Positions 10,310 through 19,901 of a stretch of DNA of 64,000 nucleotides are shown here, one piece after another; within the stretch, counting starts at the first letter, position 1; each line of letters begins with the position of its first letter. The stretch spans positions 45,429 through 109,428 of the forward strand of contig CABXIU010000006.1 of assembly GCA_902512305.1 (NCBI GenBank), read 5' to 3'. A program made the position numbers and the translations under genes. Below the pieces are notes generated by a model, which saw only the letters and a list, made by a program, of their open reading frames with translations, was not told where the DNA came from and ran no database searches. The DNA comes from an uncultured Gammaproteobacteria bacterium. GTDB lineage: Bacteria > Pseudomonadota > Gammaproteobacteria > PS1 > Pseudothioglobaceae.

Positions 10310-10590
10310 TACCACCTCTTTGTTTTAACGTTATGAACATGTAGATGGTCACCAACTGCAATCTTTGAAATTGTTTTTCCAATATCTACGCCATACTTAA
10401 TGACAGTGTCATCTTTATCAAGGTTCTTAATAGCAAGTTTATGACCAATAGGAATATCTTGATTAATCTTAATATCGATTAAGACGTCTTGATCCATTAT
10501 CCATCCCTTTAGTGTGTCGTTTGCTTTCAGTCCTTCAACTGTAACAACACCGACAGAATCGTCTTCGTCATGAACTATAAATTGAATCAT
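10309..10590 (-). CDS. suyA: (R)-sulfolactate sulfo-lyase small subunit SuyA (SAF domain)
   Basis: A 93-residue protein consisting of one SAF domain, corresponding to the N-terminal part of single-chain UxaA enzymes. Motifs include [16 protein letters not shown] and [12 protein letters not shown]. It should pair with SuyB to form the desulfonating enzyme that ends the DHPS pathway in the cytoplasm. The start ATG has an AAGGAG Shine-Dalgarno about five bases upstream. It is the first gene of the six-gene operon, and its promoter should lie in the 170-bp gap shared with the divergent DUF4442 gene. Confidence 0.82.
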   Translation of the reverse strand: MIQFIVHDEDDSVGVVTVEGLKANDTLKGWIMDQDVLIDIKINQDIPIGHKLAIKNLDKDDTVIKYGVDIGKTISKIAVGDHLHVHNVKTKRW

Positions 10591-10655
10591 GCCTGCTCCT
10601 TGAACATAATTAAAAAAATCTTTGATTAAATTTACTAAAATTTAATGAGAAGTAT

Positions 10656-10673
10656 ATTATATCATATATATGA
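10656..10673 (-). promoter_or_regulatory. Possible suyA operon -10 box next to a 12-bp palindrome
   Basis: On the minus strand a TATAAT box (10656-10661) lies about 65 bases upstream of suyA. Just upstream of it is the perfect palindrome TCATATATATGA (10662-10673). No convincing -35 box is visible. The palindrome could be an operator, but the region is very AT-rich. Confidence 0.3.
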
Positions 10674-10760
10674 ATTTTCATTTGTTGAGATTTTAAAAAA
10701 AAAGTAAATTATCCATATAAAATTTAAATTCAATAATAACTTATTATTTGAATAGAGTCT

Positions 10761-11234
10761 ATGGATTCAATGGCAATAAAGACAAATCGACTGATTCAAT
10801 TATTTGGCATAACCAAGGTGCCCATGATATGGTATTGCCGACCAAAAGTCATAGTGCATACAGATGAAAAGATTGAGATCAAAATTCCGCTAAAAAGAAA
10901 AACAAAGAATCATTTAGGTAGTATGTATTTTGGAGTTTTAGCTGTTGGAGCTGATATAACTGGTGGATTTCTCGCCATGAATCCTATTCAAGAGAGTGGT
11001 CGAAAAATTGCCTTAATATTTAAAGACTTTAAGGCTGATTTTCTTAAAAGACCAGAGGGCGATGTTCATTTCATATGTAATGACGGTCTGGCTGTTAGAG
11101 ATCTTGTGGAAAAAGTTGCGAATTCATCTGAGAGACATAACTTTAAATTAAATATTGAGGCTGTTGTTCCCTCAATTTCTTCTGAGATAGTAGCAAAGTT
11201 TGAACTTACTCTCTCTTTGAAAGATAAAACTTAA
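10761..11234 (+). CDS. DUF4442 / PaaI-like hotdog-fold protein
   Basis: This 157-residue protein resembles the DUF4442 group of the hotdog fold, which includes thioesterase-like proteins. Visible family features are KIPLKRKTKNHLGSMYFGVLAVGADITGGFLA, corresponding to the hotdog helix and its flanking strands, and a C-terminal strand. The usual catalytic residues of a specific thioesterase cannot be assigned. It is divergent from suyA and followed eight bases later by a short membrane ORF. No link with sulfonate breakdown is evident. Confidence 0.7.
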   Translation: MDSMAIKTNRLIQLFGITKVPMIWYCRPKVIVHTDEKIEIKIPLKRKTKNHLGSMYFGVLAVGADITGGFLAMNPIQESGRKIALIFKDFKADFLKRPEGDVHFICNDGLAVRDLVEKVANSSERHNFKLNIEAVVPSISSEIVAKFELTLSLKDKT

Positions 11235-11241
11235 GAATACT

Positions 11242-11427
11242 ATGAATCAAAATTTATCAAACAATAAATCTAGTCAGCCCAATGAAAAGAAAGATTTGCA
11301 ATCAATATCGTCAGCAAGGTTACTGATAATCATACTTACTTTATGCGTATTATTTTTTCTTATAATTCAGCCAAATATTATGAAATTTTTGTTAATTTCT
11401 TCACCAATGTTCTGGGAGTGTATGTAG
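11242..11427 (+). CDS. Small hypothetical membrane protein (61 aa)
   Basis: I do not recognise this 61-residue ORF. It begins eight bases after the DUF4442 gene and has a polar N-terminal half (residues 1-25, rich in Asn, Ser and Lys) and one strong hydrophobic helix (about residues 27-43). The start has a weak upstream purine stretch. It may be an operon partner of the DUF4442 protein, or a chance ORF. Confidence 0.4.
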   Translation: MNQNLSNNKSSQPNEKKDLQSISSARLLIIILTLCVLFFLIIQPNIMKFLLISSPMFWECM

Positions 11428-11466
11428 CTTTTTTATAATTTATTGTTGCTGCTGGAGCAGTAATCG

Positions 11467-11586
11467 CTAATTTATAACGAAAAACTGAATAAGTAGAATA
11501 GCTACTGCAATGATAATTGCGAAAATGACAACTGGAGGCATGTTTTTCATAAATTGAATTATAAAGTCTCTTTCTTTACTTTTCAT
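11467..11586 (-). CDS. Very small hypothetical single-helix membrane protein (39 aa)
   Basis: This ORF is too short for the supplied track. Read on the minus strand it encodes MKSKERDFIIQFMKNMPPVV followed by a nearly pure aliphatic helix (residues 19-37) and ends with TAG. A charged N-terminus, one helix and a location in an otherwise empty 236-bp gap fit a real small membrane protein, but no family is recognised and no clear Shine-Dalgarno was identified. Confidence 0.4.
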   Translation of the reverse strand: MKSKERDFIIQFMKNMPPVVIFAIIIAVAILLIQFFVIN

Positions 11587-11663
11587 GAAAATAATATCTT
11601 TTAGTTAAAGATTTTCTATATTATTTTATTTCTTTATGTCGGTTTGAAATTTAACAAGAAATA

Positions 11664-12857
11664 ATGACCATTAAAGCATTTACAAGACCCTTTACTCAGC
11701 AAGAACCCATTAGTCAAGAGGCTATTGATGCGGCTATTGATGTCCTTAAATCTGGAAGGCTCCACAGATACAATACTGTTGAAAATGAGCTTTCAGAGGT
11801 TTCACTTCTTGAGCAGGAGTATGCAGCTTATCAGGGAAGTAAATACTGCCTAGCGTGTGCTTCAGGGGGCTATGCTATGAGTGTTGCATTAAAAGCTTCT
11901 GGACTCAAGCTGGGTGAGAGTGTATTGACGAATGCTTTCACTCTTGCACCTGTTCCAGGGGCAATTTCTAATGCTGGAGGAGCTTCACTATTCATCGAAA
12001 TTACAAAAGATCTTGTTCTAGATTTAGATGATCTTTCCAAAAAAGCGTCTGAGAGTGGAGCTCGCTTTTTGTTGATATCCCATATGCGAGGCCACCTTGT
12101 CGATATGGATAGCTTGATGGAAATTGTCAGTGATAATAATTTAATCTTGATTGAGGACTGCGCTCATACTATGGGCGCTCAATGGAAAAAACAAAAGAGC
12201 GGTAATTTTGGACTTGCTGGATGTTTTAGTACACAGACCTATAAACATTTGAATTCTGGAGAAGGAGGCTTTTTGACTTCAGATGATGAGGATTTTATGG
12301 CCCGAGCAATTATTTATTCAGGCTCTTACATGTTTTATGAAAGGCATGGTGCAGCGCCAAAACCAGAAGCATTTGCTGATATCAGACTTCAAACGCCAAA
12401 CTATTCTGGACGTATGGATAATCTAAGAGCTGCAATCCTTAGGCCCCAGTTAACAAACCTAGAGAAGAACATTAATCGCTGGAATGAGCGCTATCAATTA
12501 GTTGAGTCAGAGCTAAAAGGCGCTAAAGGTATAGAGGTTCCAGTAAGATTTGAAGAAGAGAGATATGTGGGCAGCTCTATTCAGTTTAGAATTCCTGGAA
12601 TCACTGAAGCTGAAGCTGAGTTATTTATTGAAAAAAATAAACAACTCGGTGTTGAGCTTAAATGGTTTGGTAATGATAATCCCAGTGGCTTTACAAGTAA
12701 TCACAAGAGCTGGAAATATGTCAGACAGCAACAATTAAATCAATCTGACGAGATTCTCTCTAGCTTGTTTGATTTGAGACTCCCTTTGACGTTTTCCCTT
12801 GAGGATTGTAGTCATTTGTCAGAGATCATTGTTGATTGCGCTAAGAAATTTTTATAA
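11664..12857 (+). CDS. DegT/DnrJ/EryC1/StrS family PLP-dependent aminotransferase
   Basis: A 397-residue enzyme of the DegT/StrS aminotransferase family, which transfers amino groups to keto-sugars or related substrates. The PLP-binding aspartate lies in LIEDCAHTMGAQ and the likely Schiff-base lysine in FSTQTYKHLNSGEGGFL. The N-terminal region (VLKSGRLHRYNTVENELSEVSLLEQEYAAYQGSKYCLACASGGYAM) shows the usual family pattern. It stands alone with no sugar-nucleotide or envelope genes around it, so the substrate is unknown. It runs to within three bases of a convergent small membrane gene. Confidence 0.85.
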   Translation: MTIKAFTRPFTQQEPISQEAIDAAIDVLKSGRLHRYNTVENELSEVSLLEQEYAAYQGSKYCLACASGGYAMSVALKASGLKLGESVLTNAFTLAPVPGAISNAGGASLFIEITKDLVLDLDDLSKKASESGARFLLISHMRGHLVDMDSLMEIVSDNNLILIEDCAHTMGAQWKKQKSGNFGLAGCFSTQTYKHLNSGEGGFLTSDDEDFMARAIIYSGSYMFYERHGAAPKPEAFADIRLQTPNYSGRMDNLRAAILRPQLTNLEKNINRWNERYQLVESELKGAKGIEVPVRFEEERYVGSSIQFRIPGITEAEAELFIEKNKQLGVELKWFGNDNPSGFTSNHKSWKYVRQQQLNQSDEILSSLFDLRLPLTFSLEDCSHLSEIIVDCAKKFL

Positions 12858-12859
12858 AC

Positions 12860-13081
12860 TTAATACCATCTCACCATTCCAATAATTCCTGCTGTCGCAT
12901 AAAAAAACTGGAGAAAGAGAATTCCTTGATGCTTTCCAAGATAGGCCCAATAACCAATCGATAACGCTGAAATAAGCAGTAAAAGAAAGCCTGCAAACTC
13001 AACACCGATATTTAATGCTACCATCATCGAATACATTATTGCTGTAATAACCCCAAACCACTCCAACGCCTTACTTTTCAT
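12860..13081 (-). CDS. Small integral membrane protein, PnuC/YgjV-like (73 aa)
   Basis: The track extends this ORF to 13177, but its first residues (FRTGVQFPPSPP) are a translation of the 3' end of the tmRNA gene. I place the start at the ATG of MKSKALEWFG (13081), giving 73 residues with two or three hydrophobic helices. The end IGYWAYLGKHQGILFLQFFYATAGIIGMVRW resembles one repeat of nicotinamide-riboside-type carriers and YgjV-like small proteins. Its function cannot be deduced. Confidence 0.6.
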   Translation of the reverse strand: MKSKALEWFGVITAIMYSMMVALNIGVEFAGFLLLLISALSIGYWAYLGKHQGILFLQFFYATAGIIGMVRWY

Positions 13082-13129
13082 ATTAATTATCCAAAGTAAA
13101 TGAGCTGATTTTAATGCAATTAAGATGAT

Positions 13130-13479
13130 TGGTGGAGATGGGGGGAATTGAACCCCCGTCCGAAAACCTTCAGTCAAGAAATCTACATGCTTAGTATAGG
13201 TCTATTGAGTTAACTTTTTACCACCCGACCAACAGGGATGTAGAAAGCGATTTTAGATTAGGTTTTAACCCTATTACCCTAAAATAATAATAGTGGCGAG
13301 TCTGTTAGCGACCGTTATCCTAAAAGTACAGACAACTCCTAAGTAACGGTTAGCATTATGCTGCTAAAGCGTAGTTGTCTTCGTTTGCAACTATTATTTA
13401 AAGAACGTTTTTACGAGCCATCTTTATCCTCGACATGCATCCTTGAAATCCAACTCCTCGTCGAAGCCATGTCATCCCC
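13130..13479 (-). ncRNA. ssrA: Transfer-messenger RNA (tmRNA, ssrA)
   Basis: This 350-base RNA rescues stalled ribosomes and tags their products for proteolysis. Its 5' end (GGGGATGACATGG) pairs over seven positions with the 3' end (CATCTCC, then ACCA). The pairing includes the G3-U wobble that specifies alanine charging. The T-arm GGGGGTTCAATTCCCCCC is evident. The tag reading frame lies at 13388-13356 and encodes ANEDNYALAA followed by TAA, close to the E. coli tag. The CCA end is encoded. Confidence 0.96.
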
Positions 13480-13489
13480 AGATGAGTAT

Positions 13490-13495
13490 ATTATA
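13490..13495 (-). promoter_or_regulatory. ssrA -10 box
   Basis: A perfect TATAAT is found ten bases upstream of the mature tmRNA 5' end. Transcription would start a few bases before the mature end, consistent with 5' trimming by RNase P. No strong -35 is visible. Confidence 0.5.
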
Positions 13496-13512
13496 CGCTT
13501 GATTAGTTCAAA

Positions 13513-14697
13513 TTAGCTAATTGTAACTCTAGCAAATTTTCTCTTTCCAACTTGGTAGACGGATGTACCTTCGTTTAAGGTCAATTCTTTATCATTAACC
13601 TTTTCACCATCCATTTTTACTGCACCTTGCTTAATCATTCGATAGGCCTCGGATGTTGAGCTTACAAGATTGCTGTCTTTAAGTAGATTGGCAACCTTAA
13701 TTCCTTTTGAAAAAGTGAATTCATCCATTTCTTCTGGAATCTGGTTTTTTGCAAACCTATCAATAAAGTTTTGTTGCGCTTTTTTTGCTTGTTTTTTGTC
13801 ATGATAGCGAGCAATAATCTCTTCCGCTAAGCGAAACTTAATGTTTCTTGGGTTTTCACCATTCTCAACTTCTTTTTTCCATGATTCAATAGTTTCAAGC
13901 GACTCAAAACTTAAAAGTTCAAGGTATCGCCACATGAGGTCATCTGAAATTGACATGATTTTGCCAAACATACTGTCAGGGTCTTCATCAACACCAATAT
14001 AGTTGTCCAGAGACTTGCTCATTTTTTGAACACCATCTAGACCTTCTAATATAGGCATGGTCAGGATTACTTGAGGCTCCATATTTGCCTGCTTCTGAAG
14101 TTCTCTTCCAACCAAAAGGTTAAATTTTTGATCAGAGCCGCCTAGCTCCATATCTGCTCTAAGCGCAACTGAGTCATAACCCTGAACTAAAGGGTATAAG
14201 AACTCATGTATTGAGATTGCTTGCCCACCTTTATAGCGCTTAGAAAAGTCATCACGCTCAAGCATTCTTGCAACAGTATGCTTTGATGCAAGAGAAATCA
14301 TTTCAGTTGAGCTCATTTTGTTCATCCACTCAGAATTAAAGGCAATCTTGGTTTTATCCTTATCCAATATTTTGAAGACTTGATCTGAATAAGTCTTGGC
14401 ATTTTCAAGAATATTTTGTTTTGTGAGCGGCTTTCGAGTTACATTTTTCCCAGTAGGGTCGCCAATCATTCCAGTAAAGTCACCTATCAAGAAAATTATT
14501 TCGTGACCAAGGTCTTGAAGCTGCTTCATTTTGTTAATCACTACTGTATGGCCTAAATGAAGGTCAGGAGCAGTCGGATCCATTCCTAATTTGATTCTTA
14601 ATGGCTTATTTTTTTGAAGTTTTTTCTTAAGCTCATCAAGAGGTAATATTTCATCGACTCCTCTTTGAATAATTGCTAATTTTTCATCTATTGTCAT
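13513..14697 (-). CDS. tyrS: Tyrosyl-tRNA synthetase
   Basis: A class I aminoacyl-tRNA synthetase of 394 residues that charges tRNA-Tyr in the cytoplasm. The HIGH-equivalent motif is [14 protein letters not shown] near residue 45 and the KMSKS loop is in [13 protein letters not shown]. The C-terminus carries an S4-type RNA-binding domain (about residues 330-394, [19 protein letters not shown]). The form without an insert and of this length is the TyrZ-like type common in proteobacteria. It lies 12 bases after proA on the same strand and may be co-transcribed with it. Confidence 0.96.
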   Translation of the reverse strand: MTIDEKLAIIQRGVDEILPLDELKKKLQKNKPLRIKLGMDPTAPDLHLGHTVVINKMKQLQDLGHEIIFLIGDFTGMIGDPTGKNVTRKPLTKQNILENAKTYSDQVFKILDKDKTKIAFNSEWMNKMSSTEMISLASKHTVARMLERDDFSKRYKGGQAISIHEFLYPLVQGYDSVALRADMELGGSDQKFNLLVGRELQKQANMEPQVILTMPILEGLDGVQKMSKSLDNYIGVDEDPDSMFGKIMSISDDLMWRYLELLSFESLETIESWKKEVENGENPRNIKFRLAEEIIARYHDKKQAKKAQQNFIDRFAKNQIPEEMDEFTFSKGIKVANLLKDSNLVSSTSEAYRMIKQGAVKMDGEKVNDKELTLNEGTSVYQVGKRKFARVTIS

Positions 14698-14709
14698 CGT
14701 AAATGCTCT

Positions 14710-15969
14710 CTATGGCCTAATTTGTCCGTCACCCATGACGATGTATTTTTGTGATGTTAATCCTTCAAGTCCAACTGGCCCTCTGACATGAAATTTTCCT
14801 GTACTGATTCCAATTTCAGCTCCTAATCCATACTCAAATCCATCAGCAAAACCGGTTGAAGCGTTTACCATAACAGAAGATGAGTCAACTTCGGACAAGA
14901 ATTTTTTTGAATGTTTATCATTTTCAGTAACAATGGCATCGGTATGTGCTGATCCATAGGTATTAATGTGAGAGATTGCCTCATCAACTGAATCAACAAT
15001 CTTCATCGAAAGAATGGGTGCTAGATACTCCTCTTCCCAGTCATGCTCTGAGGCTTTTTTAATAGCACTTGAGATGTGTTGTGATTTTTCACAGCCCCTG
15101 ATCTCGACTCCCTTTTGAATAAAGAGGTCTATAAGCTTTAATAAGGCATTTGAATCAAAATCCTTGTGAATCAGTAGCGTCTCAGTAGCGTTACATACTC
15201 CGTATCTTCTAGTTTTGCCATTAAATGCAATATCAATCCCCTTTTGTGAGTCTGCCTCTTTATCAAGATAGGTATGACAAACACCATCAAGATGCTTAAT
15301 GACTGGAACCTTGGCGTTTTTACTGACATTTCTTATGAGCCCCTTCCCTCCCCTTGGAATAATTGCATCCACATAATCGCTTGCGCTCACTAGTTCTGAA
15401 ACTGCCTCGCGGTCTGTAGTCTCAATCAACTGAACCGAATCTGGATTAAGTCCAGCCTCATCAAGGCCTTTTTTGATACAAGAGTAAAAAGCCATATTTG
15501 AATTAATAGCCTCGGAGCCTCCTCTTAGAATGATGGCATTTCCAGATTTAATACAGAGTGCTGCAGCATCAACTGTGACGTTTGGACGAGACTCGTAAAT
15601 CATCCCTATAACGCCGAGAGGAACCATCATTTTCCCAATTTTGATTCCACTAGGCCTTTCTATAAATGCAGATGTATTGCCAATTGGATCATCCAACTTT
15701 GAGACTTGAATAAGACTCTCAATAACGCCATCTAATCTCTCATCATTGAGCATTAAGCGATCTAAGAGTGCATCATCAATGTTATTATTTTTTGCCGACT
15801 CTATGTCCAAAGAATTGGCATCAAGAATTAGTTGTTTGTTTTCCTCAATTAGACGCGCAATACTCATTAAAGAATTATTTTTTTGCTCAGTTCCAGCAAT
15901 TCTCAAAGACTCAGAGGCCGACTTGGCCTTTTGACCGATTTTATTTATTAGTTCAGCTATTGAGTCCAT
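14710..15969 (-). CDS. proA: Gamma-glutamyl phosphate reductase
   Basis: ProA reduces gamma-glutamyl phosphate to glutamate semialdehyde with NADPH in proline synthesis. The 419 residues match the normal family length. The active-site cysteine is in [10 protein letters not shown], and the signature [13 protein letters not shown] and the C-terminal [16 protein letters not shown] are present. The gene overlaps holA by 17 bases. The proB partner is not in this window. Confidence 0.96.
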   Translation of the reverse strand: MDSIAELINKIGQKAKSASESLRIAGTEQKNNSLMSIARLIEENKQLILDANSLDIESAKNNNIDDALLDRLMLNDERLDGVIESLIQVSKLDDPIGNTSAFIERPSGIKIGKMMVPLGVIGMIYESRPNVTVDAAALCIKSGNAIILRGGSEAINSNMAFYSCIKKGLDEAGLNPDSVQLIETTDREAVSELVSASDYVDAIIPRGGKGLIRNVSKNAKVPVIKHLDGVCHTYLDKEADSQKGIDIAFNGKTRRYGVCNATETLLIHKDFDSNALLKLIDLFIQKGVEIRGCEKSQHISSAIKKASEHDWEEEYLAPILSMKIVDSVDEAISHINTYGSAHTDAIVTENDKHSKKFLSEVDSSSVMVNASTGFADGFEYGLGAEIGISTGKFHVRGPVGLEGLTSQKYIVMGDGQIRP

Positions 15970-16975
15970 TATTTTTCCCAGATAAAGAGAGAACTACGCT
16001 TTGCAGTTCATCGTAAACGTTAAGATTATCCATACCTTTGAGAGAGCGGTCAATACGACCCAGCTTTAAAAGAAGCTTTTGAAGCTTTTGGTAGCTATGC
16101 TTTTTGAGCACATTGGAGATTAATGGTTTTCTTTTTTGCCAAACTCGATGATTATTTAGAATTGCTTCAATGCTCTGATTAGTTTTGAGTTCAATAGACA
16201 TTGTCACTAAATTTTTAATTTCTCGATAAAGCGATGCAATAAGAATAACTGGAGGCGTAGAGTCATCGACAAGAGAATTAAATATTTTGTTTACTTTATC
16301 TGTGTCCCCTTGAAGTGCTGAGTCAATCATTCCAAAAACTGAATAATGAGATTGCTGGTCAATCTGATTTAAGTATTCTTGAAGATTTATTTTGCCATCT
16401 GGGTATGCAATCTTTAGTTTCTGAATCTCTTGCATTGTTGCCAAAAGGTTTCCTTCAGTGCAGTAGGCTATTGCGTTTGCCACTTCTATATTTGATTTAA
16501 GGCCAAGTTGAGACATGTTTCCTGTAATCCATCCAACTAATTGATTGCTTTGAACTTCCCAGTGTTGAATGACAATTCCATTTTTATCTAAAGCTTTGAA
16601 CCATTTGCTTTTTTGCTGAGCCAACTCTAGTTTTCCAGAGGAAATAATTAGCAAAATATCTTCTGGAATAGTTTCAACCAGCTCTGTGAGTGCTTTTGAG
16701 CCCTTAACACCAATCTTGCCGGTTGTTAGGCGACACTCAATGATTCTTTTTTCAGAAAAAAGAGACGGACTAGAAATTAGACTGAAAATACTATCCCAGG
16801 AGAAGTTACCATCAATATCAAACCTGAAGCGCTCGTTAAAGCCATTTTCTTTTGCAGTAGCTTTAATCAGAGATAAAGATTGCTCAACGAGAAGTATTTC
16901 TGCGCCAAATGCAAAATAAATAGAAGTTAACTGTTCTGAGAGTGATTTTTGGAGTCTTTCGGGCTTTATATTCAT
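15953..16975 (-). CDS. holA: DNA polymerase III delta subunit
   Basis: This 340-residue protein is the delta subunit of the clamp loader, which opens the sliding clamp. Segments typical of HolA are [15 protein letters not shown] at the N-terminus, [19 protein letters not shown], and the C-terminal collar region ([26 protein letters not shown]). It shows low conservation, as usual for the family. It is divergent from ftsH across 176 bases and is the first gene of a holA-proA-tyrS run. Confidence 0.9.
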   Translation of the reverse strand: MNIKPERLQKSLSEQLTSIYFAFGAEILLVEQSLSLIKATAKENGFNERFRFDIDGNFSWDSIFSLISSPSLFSEKRIIECRLTTGKIGVKGSKALTELVETIPEDILLIISSGKLELAQQKSKWFKALDKNGIVIQHWEVQSNQLVGWITGNMSQLGLKSNIEVANAIAYCTEGNLLATMQEIQKLKIAYPDGKINLQEYLNQIDQQSHYSVFGMIDSALQGDTDKVNKIFNSLVDDSTPPVILIASLYREIKNLVTMSIELKTNQSIEAILNNHRVWQKRKPLISNVLKKHSYQKLQKLLLKLGRIDRSLKGMDNLNVYDELQSVVLSLSGKNNGLNS

Positions 16976-17070
16976 GCTTTATTTATAAAACGCTAGAGCA
17001 TTAGAAAGAGGGGCGGTTTTTAAAATTGTCACAATCATTATGTCATAGTTATAAAAAATATTGATTAAAC

Positions 17071-17097
17071 CTTGAAAAATGCCATCAAACCCTATAT
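17071..17097 (+). promoter_or_regulatory. Predicted sigma32-type heat-shock promoter of ftsH
   Basis: CTTGAAA (17071-17077) and CCCTATAT (17090-17097) are separated by 12 bases, close to the E. coli sigma32 consensus (CTTGAAA, 11-16 bases, CCCCATnT). It lies 55 bases upstream of ftsH, which is a sigma32 target in E. coli. The -10 element is also the left arm of an inverted repeat ACCCTAT...ATAGGGT (17089-17115). Confidence 0.55.
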
Positions 17098-17151
17098 ATA
17101 AGATATCAATAGGGTATATTTACCTTTCTAATTTAGGTTAAATTAAAGTAT

Positions 17152-19077
17152 ATGTATAAGAATATTTTACTATGGTTGGTCCTTGGTAGTGTGCTTGCCT
17201 CGCTTTTTGGGCAGTTTAATGTCACTAGCGAATCTAATGATATTAGCTACTCTAAGTTTATTCAAAACGTTAAGCAAGGAAATGTGACAAGCGTTACCAT
17301 TGCTGGTAGCAACATTAGAGGTGTTACCTCGCTCGGTGAAAAGTTTGAAACTTATAGTCCTGGCGATCTCGGGTTAATGGGCGATCTTTTGAATAATGGT
17401 GTTTCTGTACAAGCAACCCCTCCTGCAAAAGAGAGTTTTATAAAACAATTAATAATTTCACTAGCACCTATACTTCTTCTAATTGGAGTCATTATGTACA
17501 CGATGCGTGGTGCAGGCGGCGCAATGGGCGGCAAAAACCCAATGTCATTTGGTAAATCTAAAGCGCGTTTAATCACTAAGGACGAGTCTCATGTGACCTT
17601 TGAAGATGTTGCTGGTGTGGAAGAGGCAAAAGAAGAGGTGGGAGAGTTAGTTGATTTCCTATCTGACCCAAGTAAATTCACAAAGGTAGGTGGAAAGATA
17701 CCTAAGGGTGTTCTTATGGTAGGGCCTCCAGGAACTGGAAAAACATTACTAGCTAAAGCAGTTGCGGGTGAGGCAGACGTTCCATTCTTTTTCATTTCTG
17801 GTTCTGACTTTGTTGAAATGTTTGTTGGTGTAGGCGCCTCGAGAGTGAGAGACATGTTTGAACAGGCTAAGAAAAATGCGCCTTGTATCATCTTTATTGA
17901 TGAGATTGACGCTGTTGGTCGCCAGCGTGGAGCTGGGATGGGCGGTGGTCATGATGAGCGTGAGCAAACACTCAACCAAATGCTAGTCGAAATGGACGGT
18001 TTTGAAGGTACCGAAGGGGTTATTGTGGTTGCAGCGACAAACCGACCAGATGTTCTAGATCCAGCACTTCTTAGACCAGGAAGATTTGACAGAACAGTTA
18101 CAGTTGGACTTCCTGATATAAATGGACGTGATGCAATCTTAAAAGTTCATATGCGAAAACTTCCTATTGCTAAAAATGTTAAATCCATGGACATTGCTAG
18201 AGGCACTCCAGGATTTTCTGGAGCAGACCTTGCGAATCTTGCCAATGAGGCGGCATTAATTGCTGCTCGCTTCAGTAAGAAGCTTGTTGGCATGAAAGAG
18301 TTTGAAAAAGCTAAGGATAAGATCATGATGGGCGCAGAGCGTAAAGGCATGGTGATGGATGCTGCAGAAAAAGAAATGACAGCATATCACGAAGCTGGAC
18401 ACGCAATTGTTGGACGCTTAATGCCAGAGCATGATCCAGTATACAAGGTTAGTATTATTCCAAGAGGTAGGGCTTTAGGAGTAACGATGTTCCTTCCTGA
18501 GAAAGACAGCTATAGTATTTCAAAACGTAAGCTCAACTCACAAGTTGCTTCACTATTTGGTGGACGAATTGCTGAGGAATTGGTTTATGGTGAGGAGGCT
18601 GTGACTACTGGAGCGAGCAATGATATTGAGCGCGCTACTGAAATAGCACACAAAATGGTTAAACTCTGGGGCATGTCCAGTGTTATGGGCCCAATGGCGT
18701 ATGGCGAGGATGAGGGAGAGGTCTTCCTAGGTCGCCAAGTCACAAAACATAAGCATATTTCAGATGAAACTTTTACGAAGGTTGATAGTGAAATTCGTAA
18801 GATTATTGATACCAATTATGCAGCAGCATATAAGATTATTGAAAACAATAGAGATATATTGGATGCAATGGCTGCCGCATTGGTTGAGTTTGAAACTATT
18901 GATACTAATCAAATAGATGATTTAATGGCAAGAATTCCTATGAGAGAGGCAGCGGAAGTTGTTGACTCTGAAGAGGTCTCTTCGGAACTTGGTACTGGAG
19001 GCAAAGATTCAAAGAGCTCAAAATCTTCATCAGATAAGAAGACTGATGCAGATGGTGGTACAGAGCAGTTTGCGTAA
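17152..19077 (+). CDS. ftsH: ATP-dependent zinc metalloprotease FtsH
   Basis: FtsH is a membrane-anchored AAA+ protease that degrades misfolded membrane proteins and specific regulators. Two membrane helices (about residues 4-22 and 99-117) enclose a periplasmic domain. The AAA module follows, with Walker A GPPGTGKT, Walker [10 protein letters not shown] and the pore loop [11 protein letters not shown]. The zinc site HEAGH lies in the protease domain. The low-complexity Ser/Lys/Asp-rich tail is normal. It is followed by folP and glmM, the same order as in E. coli. Confidence 0.97.
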   Translation: MYKNILLWLVLGSVLASLFGQFNVTSESNDISYSKFIQNVKQGNVTSVTIAGSNIRGVTSLGEKFETYSPGDLGLMGDLLNNGVSVQATPPAKESFIKQLIISLAPILLLIGVIMYTMRGAGGAMGGKNPMSFGKSKARLITKDESHVTFEDVAGVEEAKEEVGELVDFLSDPSKFTKVGGKIPKGVLMVGPPGTGKTLLAKAVAGEADVPFFFISGSDFVEMFVGVGASRVRDMFEQAKKNAPCIIFIDEIDAVGRQRGAGMGGGHDEREQTLNQMLVEMDGFEGTEGVIVVAATNRPDVLDPALLRPGRFDRTVTVGLPDINGRDAILKVHMRKLPIAKNVKSMDIARGTPGFSGADLANLANEAALIAARFSKKLVGMKEFEKAKDKIMMGAERKGMVMDAAEKEMTAYHEAGHAIVGRLMPEHDPVYKVSIIPRGRALGVTMFLPEKDSYSISKRKLNSQVASLFGGRIAEELVYGEEAVTTGASNDIERATEIAHKMVKLWGMSSVMGPMAYGEDEGEVFLGRQVTKHKHISDETFTKVDSEIRKIIDTNYAAAYKIIENNRDILDAMAAALVEFETIDTNQIDDLMARIPMREAAEVVDSEEVSSELGTGGKDSKSSKSSSDKKTDADGGTEQFA

Positions 19078-19089
19078 CTTATTCTTGCG

Positions 19090-19899
19090 ATGAAGGTTAC
19101 CCAGCCAATCATTATGGGTGTTTTAAATGTAACACCCGATTCGTTTTCTGATGGCGGTAAGTTTTTTAATGCTAGTTCTGCTATTGACCAAGCTAAATCG
19201 ATGGTTGAAAATGGGGCCGGTATTATCGATATTGGGGGTGAGTCCACTCGTCCTGGAGCCCAAGCTGTTACTGCGAAAGAGGAGCTCAACAGAGTCATAC
19301 CAGTGATCGAAGCACTTTCTGGACAAATTAAGGTACCTATCTCAATTGACACCTCTAAACCAGAGGTAATGGAGCAAGCTGTAGCATCTGGAGCCAGTAT
19401 TATCAATGATGTCAATGCACTAAGAGCTGAAGGTGCTATCGAAATGGCAGCAAAACTTAAATCTGATGTCTGCCTGATGCATATGCAGGGAATCCCTAGA
19501 ACAATGCAGGATAATCCTAGTTATGATGATGTCGTTGAAGATATCAAGAGTTTTTTTAAAGAAAGAATCGAAGCATGTGAGCTTGCAGGAATAGAGCTAA
19601 GTTCAATCACATTAGATCCTGGATTTGGTTTTGGAAAGAATTTAGGTCATAATATAGCTTTGTTAAAGAACCTCTCAGAGTTTAATGAGTTTGGCGTCTC
19701 TATTCTAGCGGGGCTGTCCAGAAAATCAATGATCGGGACCTTACTTGGCGATAAAGACGTTGATTCGCGAATGATTGGAAGTGTTACCGCGGCACTAATT
19801 GCTGTTGAGAATGGAGCGAATATCATTAGAGCTCATGATGTTGCAGAGACAAATGATGCACTAAAAGTATGGCAACAAATTAAAAATTTTAGGGAGTAA
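19090..19899 (+). CDS. folP: Dihydropteroate synthase
   Basis: FolP condenses p-aminobenzoate with hydroxymethyl-dihydropterin pyrophosphate in folate synthesis and is the target of sulfonamides. The 269 residues contain the signatures [17 protein letters not shown] and [13 protein letters not shown], the pterin-site segment SIDTSKPEV, and [14 protein letters not shown]. It starts 12 bases after ftsH and ends two bases before glmM, so the three genes form an operon. Confidence 0.96.
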   Translation: MKVTQPIIMGVLNVTPDSFSDGGKFFNASSAIDQAKSMVENGAGIIDIGGESTRPGAQAVTAKEELNRVIPVIEALSGQIKVPISIDTSKPEVMEQAVASGASIINDVNALRAEGAIEMAAKLKSDVCLMHMQGIPRTMQDNPSYDDVVEDIKSFFKERIEACELAGIELSSITLDPGFGFGKNLGHNIALLKNLSEFNEFGVSILAGLSRKSMIGTLLGDKDVDSRMIGSVTAALIAVENGANIIRAHDVAETNDALKVWQQIKNFRE

Positions 19900-19901
19900 T
19901 T

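Noticed and set aside
9140-10590. Altronate or galactarate dehydratase
   Set aside because: The split into a 93-residue SAF subunit and a roughly 390-residue subunit next to an HpsN-like gene matches SuyAB better; no uronate pathway genes are nearby. Not fully excluded.
13082-13177. N-terminal extension of the small PnuC-like protein in the ORF track
   Set aside because: It translates the T-arm and acceptor end of tmRNA; the ATG at 13081 is a better start.
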